From contig NZ_LRUF01000021.1 of the NCBI RefSeq assembly GCF_001550155.1, forward strand, positions 186,001 to 250,000: a stretch of 64,000 nt of DNA, read 5' to 3'. Positions 27,196 through 36,637 of the stretch are shown piece by piece. Numbering within the stretch: the stretch's first letter is position 1; every line of letters starts with the position of its first letter. Below the pieces are notes generated by a model. That model was given only the letters and a program-made list of their open reading frames with translations, searched no databases and was not told the origin of the DNA. This DNA comes from Pseudoalteromonas arabiensis. Its GTDB lineage: Bacteria > Pseudomonadota > Gammaproteobacteria > Enterobacterales > Alteromonadaceae. The position numbers and the translations under genes were made by a program.

Positions 27196-30015
27196 ATGCA
27201 CGAAGGTGTGATGAAGGCATGGCTAGAATCTTCTCACTTAAACGGCGGTAACGTTGCTTACGTAGAAGAGCTTTATGAAGCGTACTTAGATGATGCGACT
27301 TCTGTGCCAGAAGAATGGCGAGAAGTGTTCGAACAATTACCAAAAGTTGATGGTGTGGATGTTGACGTTAAACATTCAGAAGTTCGTGCACAATTTGCAC
27401 AGCTTGCTAAAAACAAGCATAGAGAGGTAGTGGTAGCAGAGGGTGGCTCTGGCGATCCTAAACAGGTCAAAGTGCTACAACTTATTAATGCTTTCCGTTT
27501 CCGTGGTCACCAAAATGCCAACCTAGATCCATTAGGTATTTGGCAACGCGAACGTGTTCGTGATCTTGAATTGGAATATCACGATTTATCAGAAGCTGAT
27601 TTTGACCGTGAATTCAATGTGGGTTCGTTTGCCGTAGGTCGCGAAACCATGCCTCTTGGTGAGTTATACCAAGCACTAAAAACGACCTATTGTGGGTCAG
27701 TTGGTGCTGAGTACATGCACATCACTTCAACTGAAGAAAAACGTTGGTTACAACAGCGTTTGGAATCAGTGCAATCACGTCCTACTTTTTCAAAAGATGA
27801 AAAGCTGCGTATCCTTAAAGGTTTAACAGCTGCTGATGGTCTTGAAAAGTATTTAGGCGCAAAATTCCCTGGTGCTAAACGTTTCTCACTTGAAGGTGGT
27901 GATGCATTAGTACCTATGCTTAAAGAGCTAATTCATCGTGCAGGCGAAAGCGGGCAAAAAGAAGCCGTTATTGGTATGGCTCACCGCGGTCGTTTGAACG
28001 TACTAGTAAACGTATTAGGTAAAAACCCTTCTGATCTATTTGATGAGTTTGCTGGAAAACACAAAGACACATTAAGCTCAGGTGATGTTAAGTATCACAT
28101 GGGTTACTCATCTGACTTTGCAACTAAGGGTGGCAATGTGCATATGGCACTTGCGTTTAACCCATCTCACCTTGAAATCGTAAACCCAGTAGTTATGGGC
28201 TCGGTTCGTGCGCGTTTAGACCGCCTAGGTGACAAGTCAGGGATTAAAGCATTACCAATCACTATTCACGGTGACTCTGCGATTGCAGGTCAAGGTGTTG
28301 TACAAGAAACATTTAACTTATCGCAAACTAATGCATTTAGTTGTGGTGGTAGTATCCGCATTGTTGTTAATAACCAAGTTGGTTTTACAACATCAAAACA
28401 GTCGGATGTACGTTCTACGCCATACTGTACTGATATTGCGAAAATGGTTCAGGCACCAATTTTCCACGTTAACTCTGACGATCCTGAAGCAGTTGCATTT
28501 GTTACACAAATCGCACTTGATTTCAGAAATCAATTTAAACGTGATGTAGTGATTGATTTAGTATGTTATCGCCGCCATGGCCATAACGAAGCGGATGAGC
28601 CAAATGCGACTCAGCCTCTTATGTACCAAAAAATCAAAAAGCACCCAGTACCGCGTCTTATCTATGCAGACCAACTTGTGTCTGAAGGTTCATTCTCAGA
28701 AGAAGAAATAAAAGCACTTGCTGATGAATACCGTAATGGCCTTGACGGTGGTAACTGTGTTGTTGAAGAAATTCAACCAGAAACGTCACACTCTTCTGAT
28801 TGGGCTAAATTTGTTGGTCACGATTGGAATGTAGAGTATGACGCAAAAGTCTCAGTAGAAAAGCTTAAAGAGCTTGGTAATATCGTTGCTAGCTACCCTG
28901 AAGGCCACAAAGCGCAATCACGTGTTAAGAAAATCTACGACGATCGTAAGCAAATGGCAGCCGGTGAAAAACCACTTGATTGGGGTATGGCAGAAACACT
29001 TGCTTACGCAACCCTTGTTGATGCGGGCACTGACATTCGTTTAACTGGCCAAGACTCTGGTCGTGGTACGTTCTTCCATCGTCATGCTGTTGTTCATAAT
29101 CAACAAGATGCATCTACCTACTTACCACTGCAAAACATCAGTGAGAATCAAGGTGCATTTGAAGTATACGATTCTGTATTATCTGAAGAAGCAGTTCTTG
29201 CATTTGAATACGGTTATGCAACCGCTGAGCCTACATCACTTGTTATGTGGGAAGCACAGTTTGGTGACTTTGCTAACGGCGCACAAGTTGTATTTGACCA
29301 ATTCTTAAGCTCAGGTGAGCAAAAATGGGGCCGTTTATGTGGCCTTACATGTTTACTTCCTCATGGTTATGAAGGGCAAGGTCCTGAGCATAGTTCAGCA
29401 CGTCTTGAACGTTTCTTGCAATTGTGTGCTGATCACAATATGCAAGTGTGTGTACCTTCAACACCTGCGCAAGTATATGCAATGCTGCGTCGTCAATCGG
29501 TACGTCCACTTCGTCGTCCATTGATTGTTATGACACCTAAGTCGTTACTTCGTCACCCGCTGGCAACATCAACACTGGAAGAGTTATCTGAAGGTGTGTT
29601 CCACAATATGATCGATGAGATCGATGATATTGCAGCTGATAAAGTGGAACGCGTTGTATTTTGTAGTGGTAAAGTTTATTACGAGCTACTACAAGAGCGT
29701 CGTAAGCAAGAACTAGATAACATTGCTATTGTTCGCGTTGAGCAACTATATCCATTCCCTCATGATGAGATGGATACAATTATGCAGCGTTACCAGCATG
29801 TTAAAGACTTTGTGTGGTGCCAAGAAGAGCCGCAAAACCAAGGTGCGTGGTATTGTTCACAACACCATTTTGTTGATGCAATCCCACAAGGCGCTAAATT
29901 GACTTACGCTGGTCGTAAAGCTTCGGCATCGCCTGCATGTGGTTACATGTCAGTGCATACAAAAGAACAACAAGCGCTCGTTGCAGATGCGCTTACTATT
30001 GAAAAGAAAGGATAA
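27196..30015 (+). CDS. sucA: 2-oxoglutarate dehydrogenase E1 component
   Basis: Thiamine-diphosphate decarboxylase subunit of the 2-oxoglutarate dehydrogenase complex. 939 residues (E. coli 933). Conserved elements: the N-terminal E2-binding MKAWLESSHLNGGN segment, FRFRGHQNANLDPLG, GMAHRGRLNVLVNV, RRHGHNEADEP, and the C-terminal CQEEPQNQGAW. It is preceded by AAAAGGG about 9 nt upstream of ATG and followed by sucB after 3 bp. Confidence 0.98.
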   Translation: MHEGVMKAWLESSHLNGGNVAYVEELYEAYLDDATSVPEEWREVFEQLPKVDGVDVDVKHSEVRAQFAQLAKNKHREVVVAEGGSGDPKQVKVLQLINAFRFRGHQNANLDPLGIWQRERVRDLELEYHDLSEADFDREFNVGSFAVGRETMPLGELYQALKTTYCGSVGAEYMHITSTEEKRWLQQRLESVQSRPTFSKDEKLRILKGLTAADGLEKYLGAKFPGAKRFSLEGGDALVPMLKELIHRAGESGQKEAVIGMAHRGRLNVLVNVLGKNPSDLFDEFAGKHKDTLSSGDVKYHMGYSSDFATKGGNVHMALAFNPSHLEIVNPVVMGSVRARLDRLGDKSGIKALPITIHGDSAIAGQGVVQETFNLSQTNAFSCGGSIRIVVNNQVGFTTSKQSDVRSTPYCTDIAKMVQAPIFHVNSDDPEAVAFVTQIALDFRNQFKRDVVIDLVCYRRHGHNEADEPNATQPLMYQKIKKHPVPRLIYADQLVSEGSFSEEEIKALADEYRNGLDGGNCVVEEIQPETSHSSDWAKFVGHDWNVEYDAKVSVEKLKELGNIVASYPEGHKAQSRVKKIYDDRKQMAAGEKPLDWGMAETLAYATLVDAGTDIRLTGQDSGRGTFFHRHAVVHNQQDASTYLPLQNISENQGAFEVYDSVLSEEAVLAFEYGYATAEPTSLVMWEAQFGDFANGAQVVFDQFLSSGEQKWGRLCGLTCLLPHGYEGQGPEHSSARLERFLQLCADHNMQVCVPSTPAQVYAMLRRQSVRPLRRPLIVMTPKSLLRHPLATSTLEELSEGVFHNMIDEIDDIAADKVERVVFCSGKVYYELLQERRKQELDNIAIVRVEQLYPFPHDEMDTIMQRYQHVKDFVWCQEEPQNQGAWYCSQHHFVDAIPQGAKLTYAGRKASASPACGYMSVHTKEQQALVADALTIEKKG

Positions 30016-30018
30016 GCA

Positions 30019-31539
30019 ATGAGCACAGAAATTAAAGTTCCTGTACTTCCTGAGTCGGTTGCTGATGCTACCGTAGCGACTTGGCACGTAAGTGTTGGCG
30101 ATAAAGTAAGCCGTGACCAGAATTTGGTAGATATTGAAACAGACAAAGTTGTTTTAGAAGTTGTTGCACCAAATGATGGTGTAATTACTGAAATTTCACA
30201 AGAAGAAGGTGCAACTGTTCTTGGCGAGCAAGTAATTGCTTTACTTGGTGATGCAGATGCAGCACCAGCAAGTGATGACACTGCTAAAGAATCAGCACCA
30301 GCTAAATCAGAAGAAGACGCGCCGGCTGCGGCGCAATCAGCACCAGCATCAGAAGGTAAAGAAGTGGACATTAAAGTACCTGTACTTCCAGAATCAGTCG
30401 CAGACGCGACAATTGCTACATGGCATGTACAACCAGGCGAAGCGGTAACTCGCGACCAAAACTTAGTTGACATCGAAACTGATAAAGTTGTTCTTGAAGT
30501 TGTTGCCCAAGATGACGGTATCATGGGTGAGCACATTCACGCAGAAGGTGAAACCGTGCTAGGTGAGCAAGTAATCGGTACTGTTAAAGCCGGTGCTGCG
30601 CCAGCTAAATCTGCTGCTAAAGAAGAAGCGCCAGCCGCTTCTAGCGACTCAAATGACAGCTCTGACGTATTAACACCGTCAGTACGTCGTTTAATCGCTG
30701 AGAAAGGTCTTGATGCATCTAAAATCAAAGGCACTGGCAAAAATGGCCGTGTAACTAAAGAAGATGTTGATAAATTCTTAAAAGCACCTGCTGCTGCACC
30801 AAAAGCTGAAGCTTCTGCACCAGCTGCGCCTATCGGTGACCGTACACAAAAACGTGTGCCTATGACACGTTTACGCAAAACAATTGCTAATCGTCTACTT
30901 GAAGCTAAAAACTCAACTGCGATGTTAACTACATTTAACGAAGTGAACATGAAGCCAATCATGGACCTTCGTAAGCAGTACCAAGAAGTATTCGAAAAGC
31001 GCCACGGTATCCGTTTAGGTTTCATGTCTTTCTACGTGAAAGCAGTGACTGAAGCACTTAAGCGTTTCCCTGAAGTTAATGCATCTATCGACGGTGATGA
31101 TATCGTTTATCACAACTACTTCGATATCAGCATCGCAGTTTCTACACCACGTGGTCTTGTTACGCCAGTTCTTAAAGACTGTGACAAGCTATCAGTTGCT
31201 GAAATCGAGAAGGGTATTCGCGAGTTAGCACTTAAAGGTCGTGATGGTAAATTATCTTTAGATGATATGACTGGTGGTAACTTCACTATCACTAACGGTG
31301 GTGTATTCGGTTCATTGCTATCTACACCAATCATCAACTTACCACAGTCTTCAATCTTAGGTATGCACAAAATCCAAGATCGTCCTATGGCTGTTAACGG
31401 TAAAGTTGAAATCTTACCAATGATGTATTTAGCGTTATCTTATGATCACCGCCAAATTGATGGTAAAGAATCTGTAGGCTTCTTAGTGACAATTAAAGAG
31501 TTACTAGAAGATCCAACTCGATTATTACTAGATGTTTAA
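30019..31539 (+). CDS. sucB: Dihydrolipoyllysine succinyltransferase (E2) with two lipoyl domains
   Basis: E2 core of 2-oxoglutarate dehydrogenase, transferring succinyl from E1 to CoA. 506 residues, about 100 longer than E. coli SucB (405) because the lipoyl domain is duplicated. Domain 1 is about 3-77 with lipoyl-Lys43; domain 2 about 116-190 with Lys156, each in [13 protein letters not shown]. Ala/Pro/Glu-rich linkers follow each. The E1/E3-binding domain is 218-254 and the catalytic domain from about 278, with His477 and Asp481 in DHRQIDG. It starts 3 bp after sucA; a strong terminator follows. Confidence 0.97.
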   Translation: MSTEIKVPVLPESVADATVATWHVSVGDKVSRDQNLVDIETDKVVLEVVAPNDGVITEISQEEGATVLGEQVIALLGDADAAPASDDTAKESAPAKSEEDAPAAAQSAPASEGKEVDIKVPVLPESVADATIATWHVQPGEAVTRDQNLVDIETDKVVLEVVAQDDGIMGEHIHAEGETVLGEQVIGTVKAGAAPAKSAAKEEAPAASSDSNDSSDVLTPSVRRLIAEKGLDASKIKGTGKNGRVTKEDVDKFLKAPAAAPKAEASAPAAPIGDRTQKRVPMTRLRKTIANRLLEAKNSTAMLTTFNEVNMKPIMDLRKQYQEVFEKRHGIRLGFMSFYVKAVTEALKRFPEVNASIDGDDIVYHNYFDISIAVSTPRGLVTPVLKDCDKLSVAEIEKGIRELALKGRDGKLSLDDMTGGNFTITNGGVFGSLLSTPIINLPQSSILGMHKIQDRPMAVNGKVEILPMMYLALSYDHRQIDGKESVGFLVTIKELLEDPTRLLLDV

Positions 31540-31557
31540 TCTAGTTGTATAAAAACT

Positions 31558-31589
31558 AAGCTGTGAACCATGTTCGCAGCTTTTTTTTT
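31558..31589 (+). terminator. Intrinsic terminator of sucB
   Basis: AAGCTGTGAAC cat GTTCGCAGCTT (one G-U pair) then a nine-T run at 31581-31589. It separates sucAB from sucCD. Confidence 0.93.
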
Positions 31590-31610
31590 GCGCCTTTGGT
31601 CTAACTGGGG

Positions 31611-31639
31611 TTTTCATGTCGAGCCTTGGGATTTATACT
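31611..31639 (+). promoter_or_regulatory. Candidate sucC promoter
   Basis: TTTTCA (31611-31616), 17 bp, TATACT (31634-31639), giving a 70-nt leader for sucCD. Confidence 0.4.
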
Positions 31640-31715
31640 AGGTGCGCAATTTGGGATAGCTGTTTATTTGCATAAATATTCAGCTCTTTTAGTATAAAAA
31701 ATTGGATAAAGCATC

Positions 31716-32882
31716 ATGAATTTGCATGAGTATCAGGCAAAACAACTTTTTGCCGAATATGGTTTACCAGTTTCTCACGGTTACGCTTGCGATACACCTG
31801 AAGAAGCTGCAGCAGCTGCTGAGAAAATTGGCGGTGATATGTGGGTTGTTAAAACACAGGTTCACGCAGGTGGCCGTGGTAAAGCTGGCGGTGTTAAGCT
31901 AGTTAAAACAATCGACGAAGTGAAAGAGTTCGCTGCGAACTGGTTAGGTAAAAACTTAGTTACTTACCAAACAGACGAAAATGGTCAGCCAGTAGCTAAA
32001 ATCCTTGTAGAAAGCTGCACTGACATCGCTAACGAATTATACCTTGGCGCTGTAGTAGATCGTGCTTCTCGTAAAGTTGTTTTCATGGCATCTACTGAAG
32101 GTGGTGTGGAAATCGAGCAAGTTGCAGAAGAAACGCCAGAATTAATTCACAAAGCTGAGATCGATCCACTAGTTGGTCCTCAAGCTTATCAAGCTCGTGA
32201 ATTAGGTTTCAAACTTGGTTTAAACCCAACTCAAATGAAACAGTTCGTTAAGATCTTCATGGGTCTTGCTAACATGTTCAACGATTTCGATTTCGCTCTT
32301 TTAGAAATCAACCCGCTAGTAATCACAGACGAAGGTAACCTTCACTGTCTAGACGGTAAAATCGGTGTAGATGGTAACGCGCTTTACCGTCAACCTAAAA
32401 TCCGCGAAATGCACGATCCTTCACAAGAAGATGCACGTGAAGCTCACGCTGCAAGCTTCGAGCTTAACTACGTTGCACTAGATGGTAACGTTGGTTGTAT
32501 GGTTAATGGTGCAGGCCTAGCAATGGGTACTATGGACATCGTAAACCTACACGGTGGTAAGCCAGCTAACTTCCTAGATGTTGGTGGCGGTGCGACTAAA
32601 GAGCGTGTATCTGAAGCATTCAAGATCATCCTATCTGACGACAACGTTAAAGCTGTTTTAGTTAACATCTTTGGTGGCATCGTACGTTGTGACATGATCG
32701 CAGAAGGTATTATTGGCGCAGTTAAAGAAGTAGGTGTAAATGTTCCTGTAGTAGTACGTTTAGAAGGTACTAACGCTGAACTAGGTCGTGAAGTTCTTGC
32801 AAGTTCTGATCTTAACATCATCGCTGCTGAGTCACTAACAGACGCAGCTGAAAAAGTTGTTGCTGCTGCGGAGGGCAAATAA
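31716..32882 (+). CDS. sucC: Succinyl-CoA synthetase beta subunit
   Basis: ADP- or GDP-forming ligase converting succinyl-CoA to succinate with substrate-level phosphorylation. 388 residues as in E. coli. N-terminal [15 protein letters not shown]-grasp fold with [17 protein letters not shown] near 46-62 and EINPLVI near 197, and C-terminal [11 protein letters not shown]. Its TAA overlaps the sucD ATG by one base (TAATG). Confidence 0.98.
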   Translation: MNLHEYQAKQLFAEYGLPVSHGYACDTPEEAAAAAEKIGGDMWVVKTQVHAGGRGKAGGVKLVKTIDEVKEFAANWLGKNLVTYQTDENGQPVAKILVESCTDIANELYLGAVVDRASRKVVFMASTEGGVEIEQVAEETPELIHKAEIDPLVGPQAYQARELGFKLGLNPTQMKQFVKIFMGLANMFNDFDFALLEINPLVITDEGNLHCLDGKIGVDGNALYRQPKIREMHDPSQEDAREAHAASFELNYVALDGNVGCMVNGAGLAMGTMDIVNLHGGKPANFLDVGGGATKERVSEAFKIILSDDNVKAVLVNIFGGIVRCDMIAEGIIGAVKEVGVNVPVVVRLEGTNAELGREVLASSDLNIIAAESLTDAAEKVVAAAEGK

Positions 32883-33754
32883 TGTCTGTATTAATCAATA
32901 AAGATACAAAAGTTATCTGTCAAGGTTTCACAGGTGGCCAAGGTACTTTCCACTCAGAGCAAGCGCTTGAGTATGGTACACAAATGGTTGGTGGTGTAAG
33001 CCCTGGTAAAGGCGGTCAAACGCACCTAGGTCTTCCAGTATTCAACACAGTACGTGACGCTGTAGAAGCAACAGGTGCAACTGCATCTGTTATTTACGTA
33101 CCAGCTCCTTTCTGTAAAGATGCTATCTTAGAAGCTATCGATGCAGGCATCGAGCTTATCGTTTGTATCACTGAAGGTATCCCAACACTAGACATGGTTG
33201 ACGTTAAAGTTAAGCTTGACCAAACTGGTGTTCGTATGATCGGTCCTAACTGCCCAGGTGTTATCACTCCGGGTGAAACGAAGATCGGTATCATGCCTGG
33301 TCATATCCACAAGCCTGGTAAAGTAGGTATCGTATCACGTTCTGGTACACTTACTTACGAAGCGGTTAAACAAACTACTGACGCTGGTTTCGGCCAATCA
33401 ACATGTGTTGGTATCGGTGGTGACCCAATCCCAGGCACTAACTTCATCGACGTTTTAGAAATGTTCGAAAAAGACGAGCAAACTGAAGCAATCGTTATGA
33501 TCGGTGAAATCGGTGGTACTGCAGAAGAAGAAGCTGCTGAGTACATCAAGCACAACGTGACTAAACCTGTTGTTTCTTACATTGCGGGTGTTACTGCACC
33601 TCCAGGTAAGCGTATGGGTCACGCTGGTGCAATCATTGCAGGCGGTAAAGGTACTGCTGATGAGAAGTTTGCTGCATTAGAAGCTGCGGGCGTAAAAACT
33701 GTACGTTCATTAGCTGATATCGGTAATGCACTTAAAGAGAAAACAGGCTGGTAA
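32882..33754 (+). CDS. sucD: Succinyl-CoA synthetase alpha subunit
   Basis: CoA-binding, phosphohistidine-bearing subunit. 290 residues. The phospho-accepting His247 is in MGHAGAI; the CoA site [19 protein letters not shown] is near 14-32; [10 protein letters not shown] near 152 is intact. Coupled to sucC through TAATG. A strong terminator closes the operon. Confidence 0.98.
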   Translation: MSVLINKDTKVICQGFTGGQGTFHSEQALEYGTQMVGGVSPGKGGQTHLGLPVFNTVRDAVEATGATASVIYVPAPFCKDAILEAIDAGIELIVCITEGIPTLDMVDVKVKLDQTGVRMIGPNCPGVITPGETKIGIMPGHIHKPGKVGIVSRSGTLTYEAVKQTTDAGFGQSTCVGIGGDPIPGTNFIDVLEMFEKDEQTEAIVMIGEIGGTAEEEAAEYIKHNVTKPVVSYIAGVTAPPGKRMGHAGAIIAGGKGTADEKFAALEAAGVKTVRSLADIGNALKEKTGW

Positions 33755-33770
33755 TCAGTTTCAATCTCTT

Positions 33771-33799
33771 AAAAAGGCTCGCTTATGCGAGCCTTTTTT
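33771..33799 (+). terminator. Intrinsic terminator of sucCD
   Basis: AAAAAGGCTCGC ttat GCGAGCC followed by six T. Confidence 0.95.
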
Positions 33800-33846
33800 G
33801 TATCTGATATATTGCGGCCAATCGATGTCAAAATTTATTCACAAAA

Positions 33847-33885
33847 CAAGAATAATAATGCTTTATTTGTGAATATAAATTCTTT
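33847..33885 (+). promoter_or_regulatory. Tandem ARG boxes (ArgR operator) upstream of argA
   Basis: Two 18-bp boxes with the standard 3-bp gap: 33847-33864 (CAAGAATAATAATGCTTT, weaker) and 33868-33885 (TGTGAATATAAATTCTTT, all but one defined position of the E. coli consensus TNTGAATWWWWATTCANW). They end 62 bp before the argA start. Arginine-dependent repression is inferred. Confidence 0.8.
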
Positions 33886-33947
33886 AGACTGATGTCTTGT
33901 TTATTCGTTTTTATTAAAAACATCCGATTTTACAAGGTAAATATTAC

Positions 33948-35288
33948 GTGCGTACCACTGAATTGGTCGATGGATTTCGTCAGTCAACACCCTATGTTAA
34001 TGCCCACAGAGGCAAAACTTTTGTCGTAATGCTTGGTGGAGAGGCAATAGATCAGCCTGGTTGTCGCAGCATTATCAACGATGTTGCATTACTTACCAGC
34101 CTAGGTATTAAAATTGTTTTAGTGTTTGGCGCACGACCACAGTTTAATGCAGCACTTGAGCAAGTTGGCATAACTAGTCAGTTCCACAATGAGATACGCG
34201 TAACGGATAACGCCACCTTTGATGTAATTAAAAAAGTTGCGGGTGCAATGCAATTTGATATTACAGCACGGTTATCAACGTCTCTTAGTAGTACACCTAT
34301 GTCAGGCTCTTTTCTGAATGTGGTAAGCGGTAACTTTGTCATCGCACAGCCACTAGGTGTGGATGAAGGGGTTGATTATCATCACTCAGGAAGAGTAAGG
34401 CGCATTGACGTAGAGGGTATTCGCCATCAGTTAAATAATAACGGTATTGTATTATTAGGGCCGATTGCGGCATCAGTTACCGGTGAAAGTTTTAATTTAA
34501 CCGCAGAAGAAATTGCTACTCAAGTAGCGTTAAAACTGCGTGCCGATAAAATGCTCGGTTTCTGTCAAGAAGCCGGTATTTTAGATGAAAATGGCGAAGC
34601 AATCGCTGAGTTGATGCCAAACGAAGCGGAACGTGTTTTAGCTAATTACCGCAACCAAGCTGATTCGTGTTTAAGTGCGACTGTTTTCTTACAAGCTGCA
34701 ATTGATGCTTGCCGAGGTGGTGTACATCGCTGCCACCTAGTTAGTTACAAAGAAGATGGCGCGTTATTACAAGAATTGTTCTCTTTAGATGGTATTGGTA
34801 CACAAATCGCACCACAAAGCTCAGAGCAACTTCGTAGCGCAACTATCTCTGATATAACCGGTATCATTAACCTTATTAGACCGCTTGAGCAGCAAGGCTA
34901 TTTAGTGCGTCGTTCACGTGAACAGCTAGAAATCGAAATTGAACAATTTACAGTTATTGAACGTGATGGACTTATCATTGCCTGTGCAGCTTTGTATCCG
35001 TTTGCTGATGAACAGGTAGGGGAGTTTGCGAGTTTGGCTGTTCACCCTCAGTACCGAGATGCCGATCGCGGCAGTTATCTACTGAGGTTTATTATTAATA
35101 AAGCCAAGCGTGCGGGTTACTCGCATTTATTTGCACTGACTACACGGAGTATTCACTGGTTTTTAGAGCAAAGCTTTGAAATAGTGACAGTTGATGAGTT
35201 GCCGGCAAAGAAAAAAGCGCTTTATAACCATGAACGCCGTTCTAAGGTATTGCGTTTGGACCTCACTAAGCTGAGTAAAAACAGGTAA
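33948..35288 (+). CDS. argA: Amino-acid N-acetyltransferase (N-acetylglutamate synthase)
   Basis: First step of arginine synthesis: acetyl-CoA plus glutamate to N-acetylglutamate. 446 residues. An N-terminal amino-acid-kinase-like domain (about 20-280; arginine binding in the family) is followed by a GNAT domain (about 295-435) with EFASLAVHPQYRDADRGSYLL, containing the acetyl-CoA-binding pattern. GTG start at 33948; AAGG lies about 12 nt upstream, a little far. No other arg gene is near; in Vibrio and Shewanella argH can be fused to argA, but here it is a free-standing argA. Confidence 0.94.
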   Translation: MRTTELVDGFRQSTPYVNAHRGKTFVVMLGGEAIDQPGCRSIINDVALLTSLGIKIVLVFGARPQFNAALEQVGITSQFHNEIRVTDNATFDVIKKVAGAMQFDITARLSTSLSSTPMSGSFLNVVSGNFVIAQPLGVDEGVDYHHSGRVRRIDVEGIRHQLNNNGIVLLGPIAASVTGESFNLTAEEIATQVALKLRADKMLGFCQEAGILDENGEAIAELMPNEAERVLANYRNQADSCLSATVFLQAAIDACRGGVHRCHLVSYKEDGALLQELFSLDGIGTQIAPQSSEQLRSATISDITGIINLIRPLEQQGYLVRRSREQLEIEIEQFTVIERDGLIIACAALYPFADEQVGEFASLAVHPQYRDADRGSYLLRFIINKAKRAGYSHLFALTTRSIHWFLEQSFEIVTVDELPAKKKALYNHERRSKVLRLDLTKLSKNR

Positions 35289-35292
35289 CCAA

Positions 35293-35316
35293 AAGGTGAC
35301 GCATGGGCGTCACCTT
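35293..35316. terminator. Hairpin between convergent argA and DUF3083-like gene
   Basis: AAGGTGACGC atgg GCGTCACCTT, a perfect 10-bp stem. Poor T-tract on the plus side (CAATTTT) and TTTTGG on the minus side; it probably serves both genes. Confidence 0.65.
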
Positions 35317-35338
35317 CAATTTTCAATACTGTACTTAT

Positions 35339-36409
35339 CTAATATTGATAGTTAATGTGCTGATAAAAACGTACACGTAAATCTTGCCGAGTTGGGTTGA
35401 ATGCCAGCTCATCGGTCACTTCATTAATTGCGCTTTGAACTTGGTTCATAAATCGACCATAACCAATATCATGCTTATCTTTATCTGCGGCTGCAATCAC
35501 GAAATGCAGCACGTCAACTAAGCTCTTGGCATCCCAGTAATGCTGTAATTGGGGTTCTTTCGTGCTGCAATCAAAGGTCAATTTTTGTAGTTCACTGTTG
35601 CTTTGCGCATTATCGATATGGCTATTGCGCACTATAGGTCGGGTACCATTAGCGATAAAAGCCCCCAGTGTTAATTGGCGTTTTTCACATGCGCGTTTAA
35701 ACGCATCAAAAATATACTGATAAAATTGTGTGTAGTTTGCTTCGTTAAGCATATGCTGGAATTGCGTTTTTATCGCACGCGTCACTGGAATTGAGAATCC
35801 CGCATAGGTCATTTCACTGTGCTCACTTGGTAAGTGACATTGACGAGACTGATAACGAGGGTAGAGGCTTCTTAATTTATAACCGTAGCTTTCTTTATGG
35901 CCTTTTGCTTTTGCAAACATGTCATAAGTAAGGTGTTGGTGATCGCGAATTTTTAGCGAAGATTGGTTGCTTAACAGCTTATCTTGTAAGCTGCTAATGA
36001 CACGCTGTACTTTATGATGAAACTGGGCTGCATTAGCCCTAATTTCTTCACCGGTTGCCAAGAATAAGAAGCGAATCTTTTTACATTTTTCATCATCCGA
36101 AGCAAATATAGTGTGGGCTTCATGGTATTGAGGATTATAAAAAAACAGAATTTGTTTGGCGGTTTCTAAGCTATATGCTTCATCGTGATAACGAACCACG
36201 GGTAGTTTATCATTTGCGATTAGATGAACATTGTGAAGTTCATATTCGTCGCATAGTGCAAATAATTCCCTTGCAAGACGCTTATAACTGCAGTTAACTG
36301 AGCTAAACTGCGCGAAAAACTCATCGTTTGGTTTAAATTCAACTAGCACATATTGGTTTGCACGTGCTGAGCTTGGAATATAGACTCGATGTTGATTGAG
36401 CGAAGCCAT
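35339..36409 (-). CDS. Uncharacterised protein, probably DUF3083 family
   Basis: 356 residues, soluble, no signal peptide or membrane segment. The N terminus (MASLNQHRVYIPSSARANQYVLVEF cut at residue 20 here) and the segments HLIANDKLPVVRYHDEAYSL and LFFYNPQYHEAHT agree with my memory of DUF3083, restricted to marine Alteromonadales, but I could not check. It is rich in His, Gln and Tyr and has no catalytic motif I recognise. It is divergent from glnS and converges on argA. Function unknown. Confidence 0.6.
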   Translation of the reverse strand: MASLNQHRVYIPSSARANQYVLVEFKPNDEFFAQFSSVNCSYKRLARELFALCDEYELHNVHLIANDKLPVVRYHDEAYSLETAKQILFFYNPQYHEAHTIFASDDEKCKKIRFLFLATGEEIRANAAQFHHKVQRVISSLQDKLLSNQSSLKIRDHQHLTYDMFAKAKGHKESYGYKLRSLYPRYQSRQCHLPSEHSEMTYAGFSIPVTRAIKTQFQHMLNEANYTQFYQYIFDAFKRACEKRQLTLGAFIANGTRPIVRNSHIDNAQSNSELQKLTFDCSTKEPQLQHYWDAKSLVDVLHFVIAAADKDKHDIGYGRFMNQVQSAINEVTDELAFNPTRQDLRVRFYQHINYQY

Positions 36410-36637
36410 CTTTTTTCCTTATTAAAAGTAAAACTGTCGGGACTATATCGCTACTGGATGATCATTTTATTGCGTTAGAACAATTTTTTTACCGATTTTG
36501 TCGAGTCTGTGAACTATGTATTCAACAATCGACTTAATATCTTCAATAAACATGATTCAACTACTGTATGTTAAGGTTTGTTTTTGTAATAATGCATTAG
36601 TTTTGTCACCATGCAATATTCAGAGGATTATGCTCCT

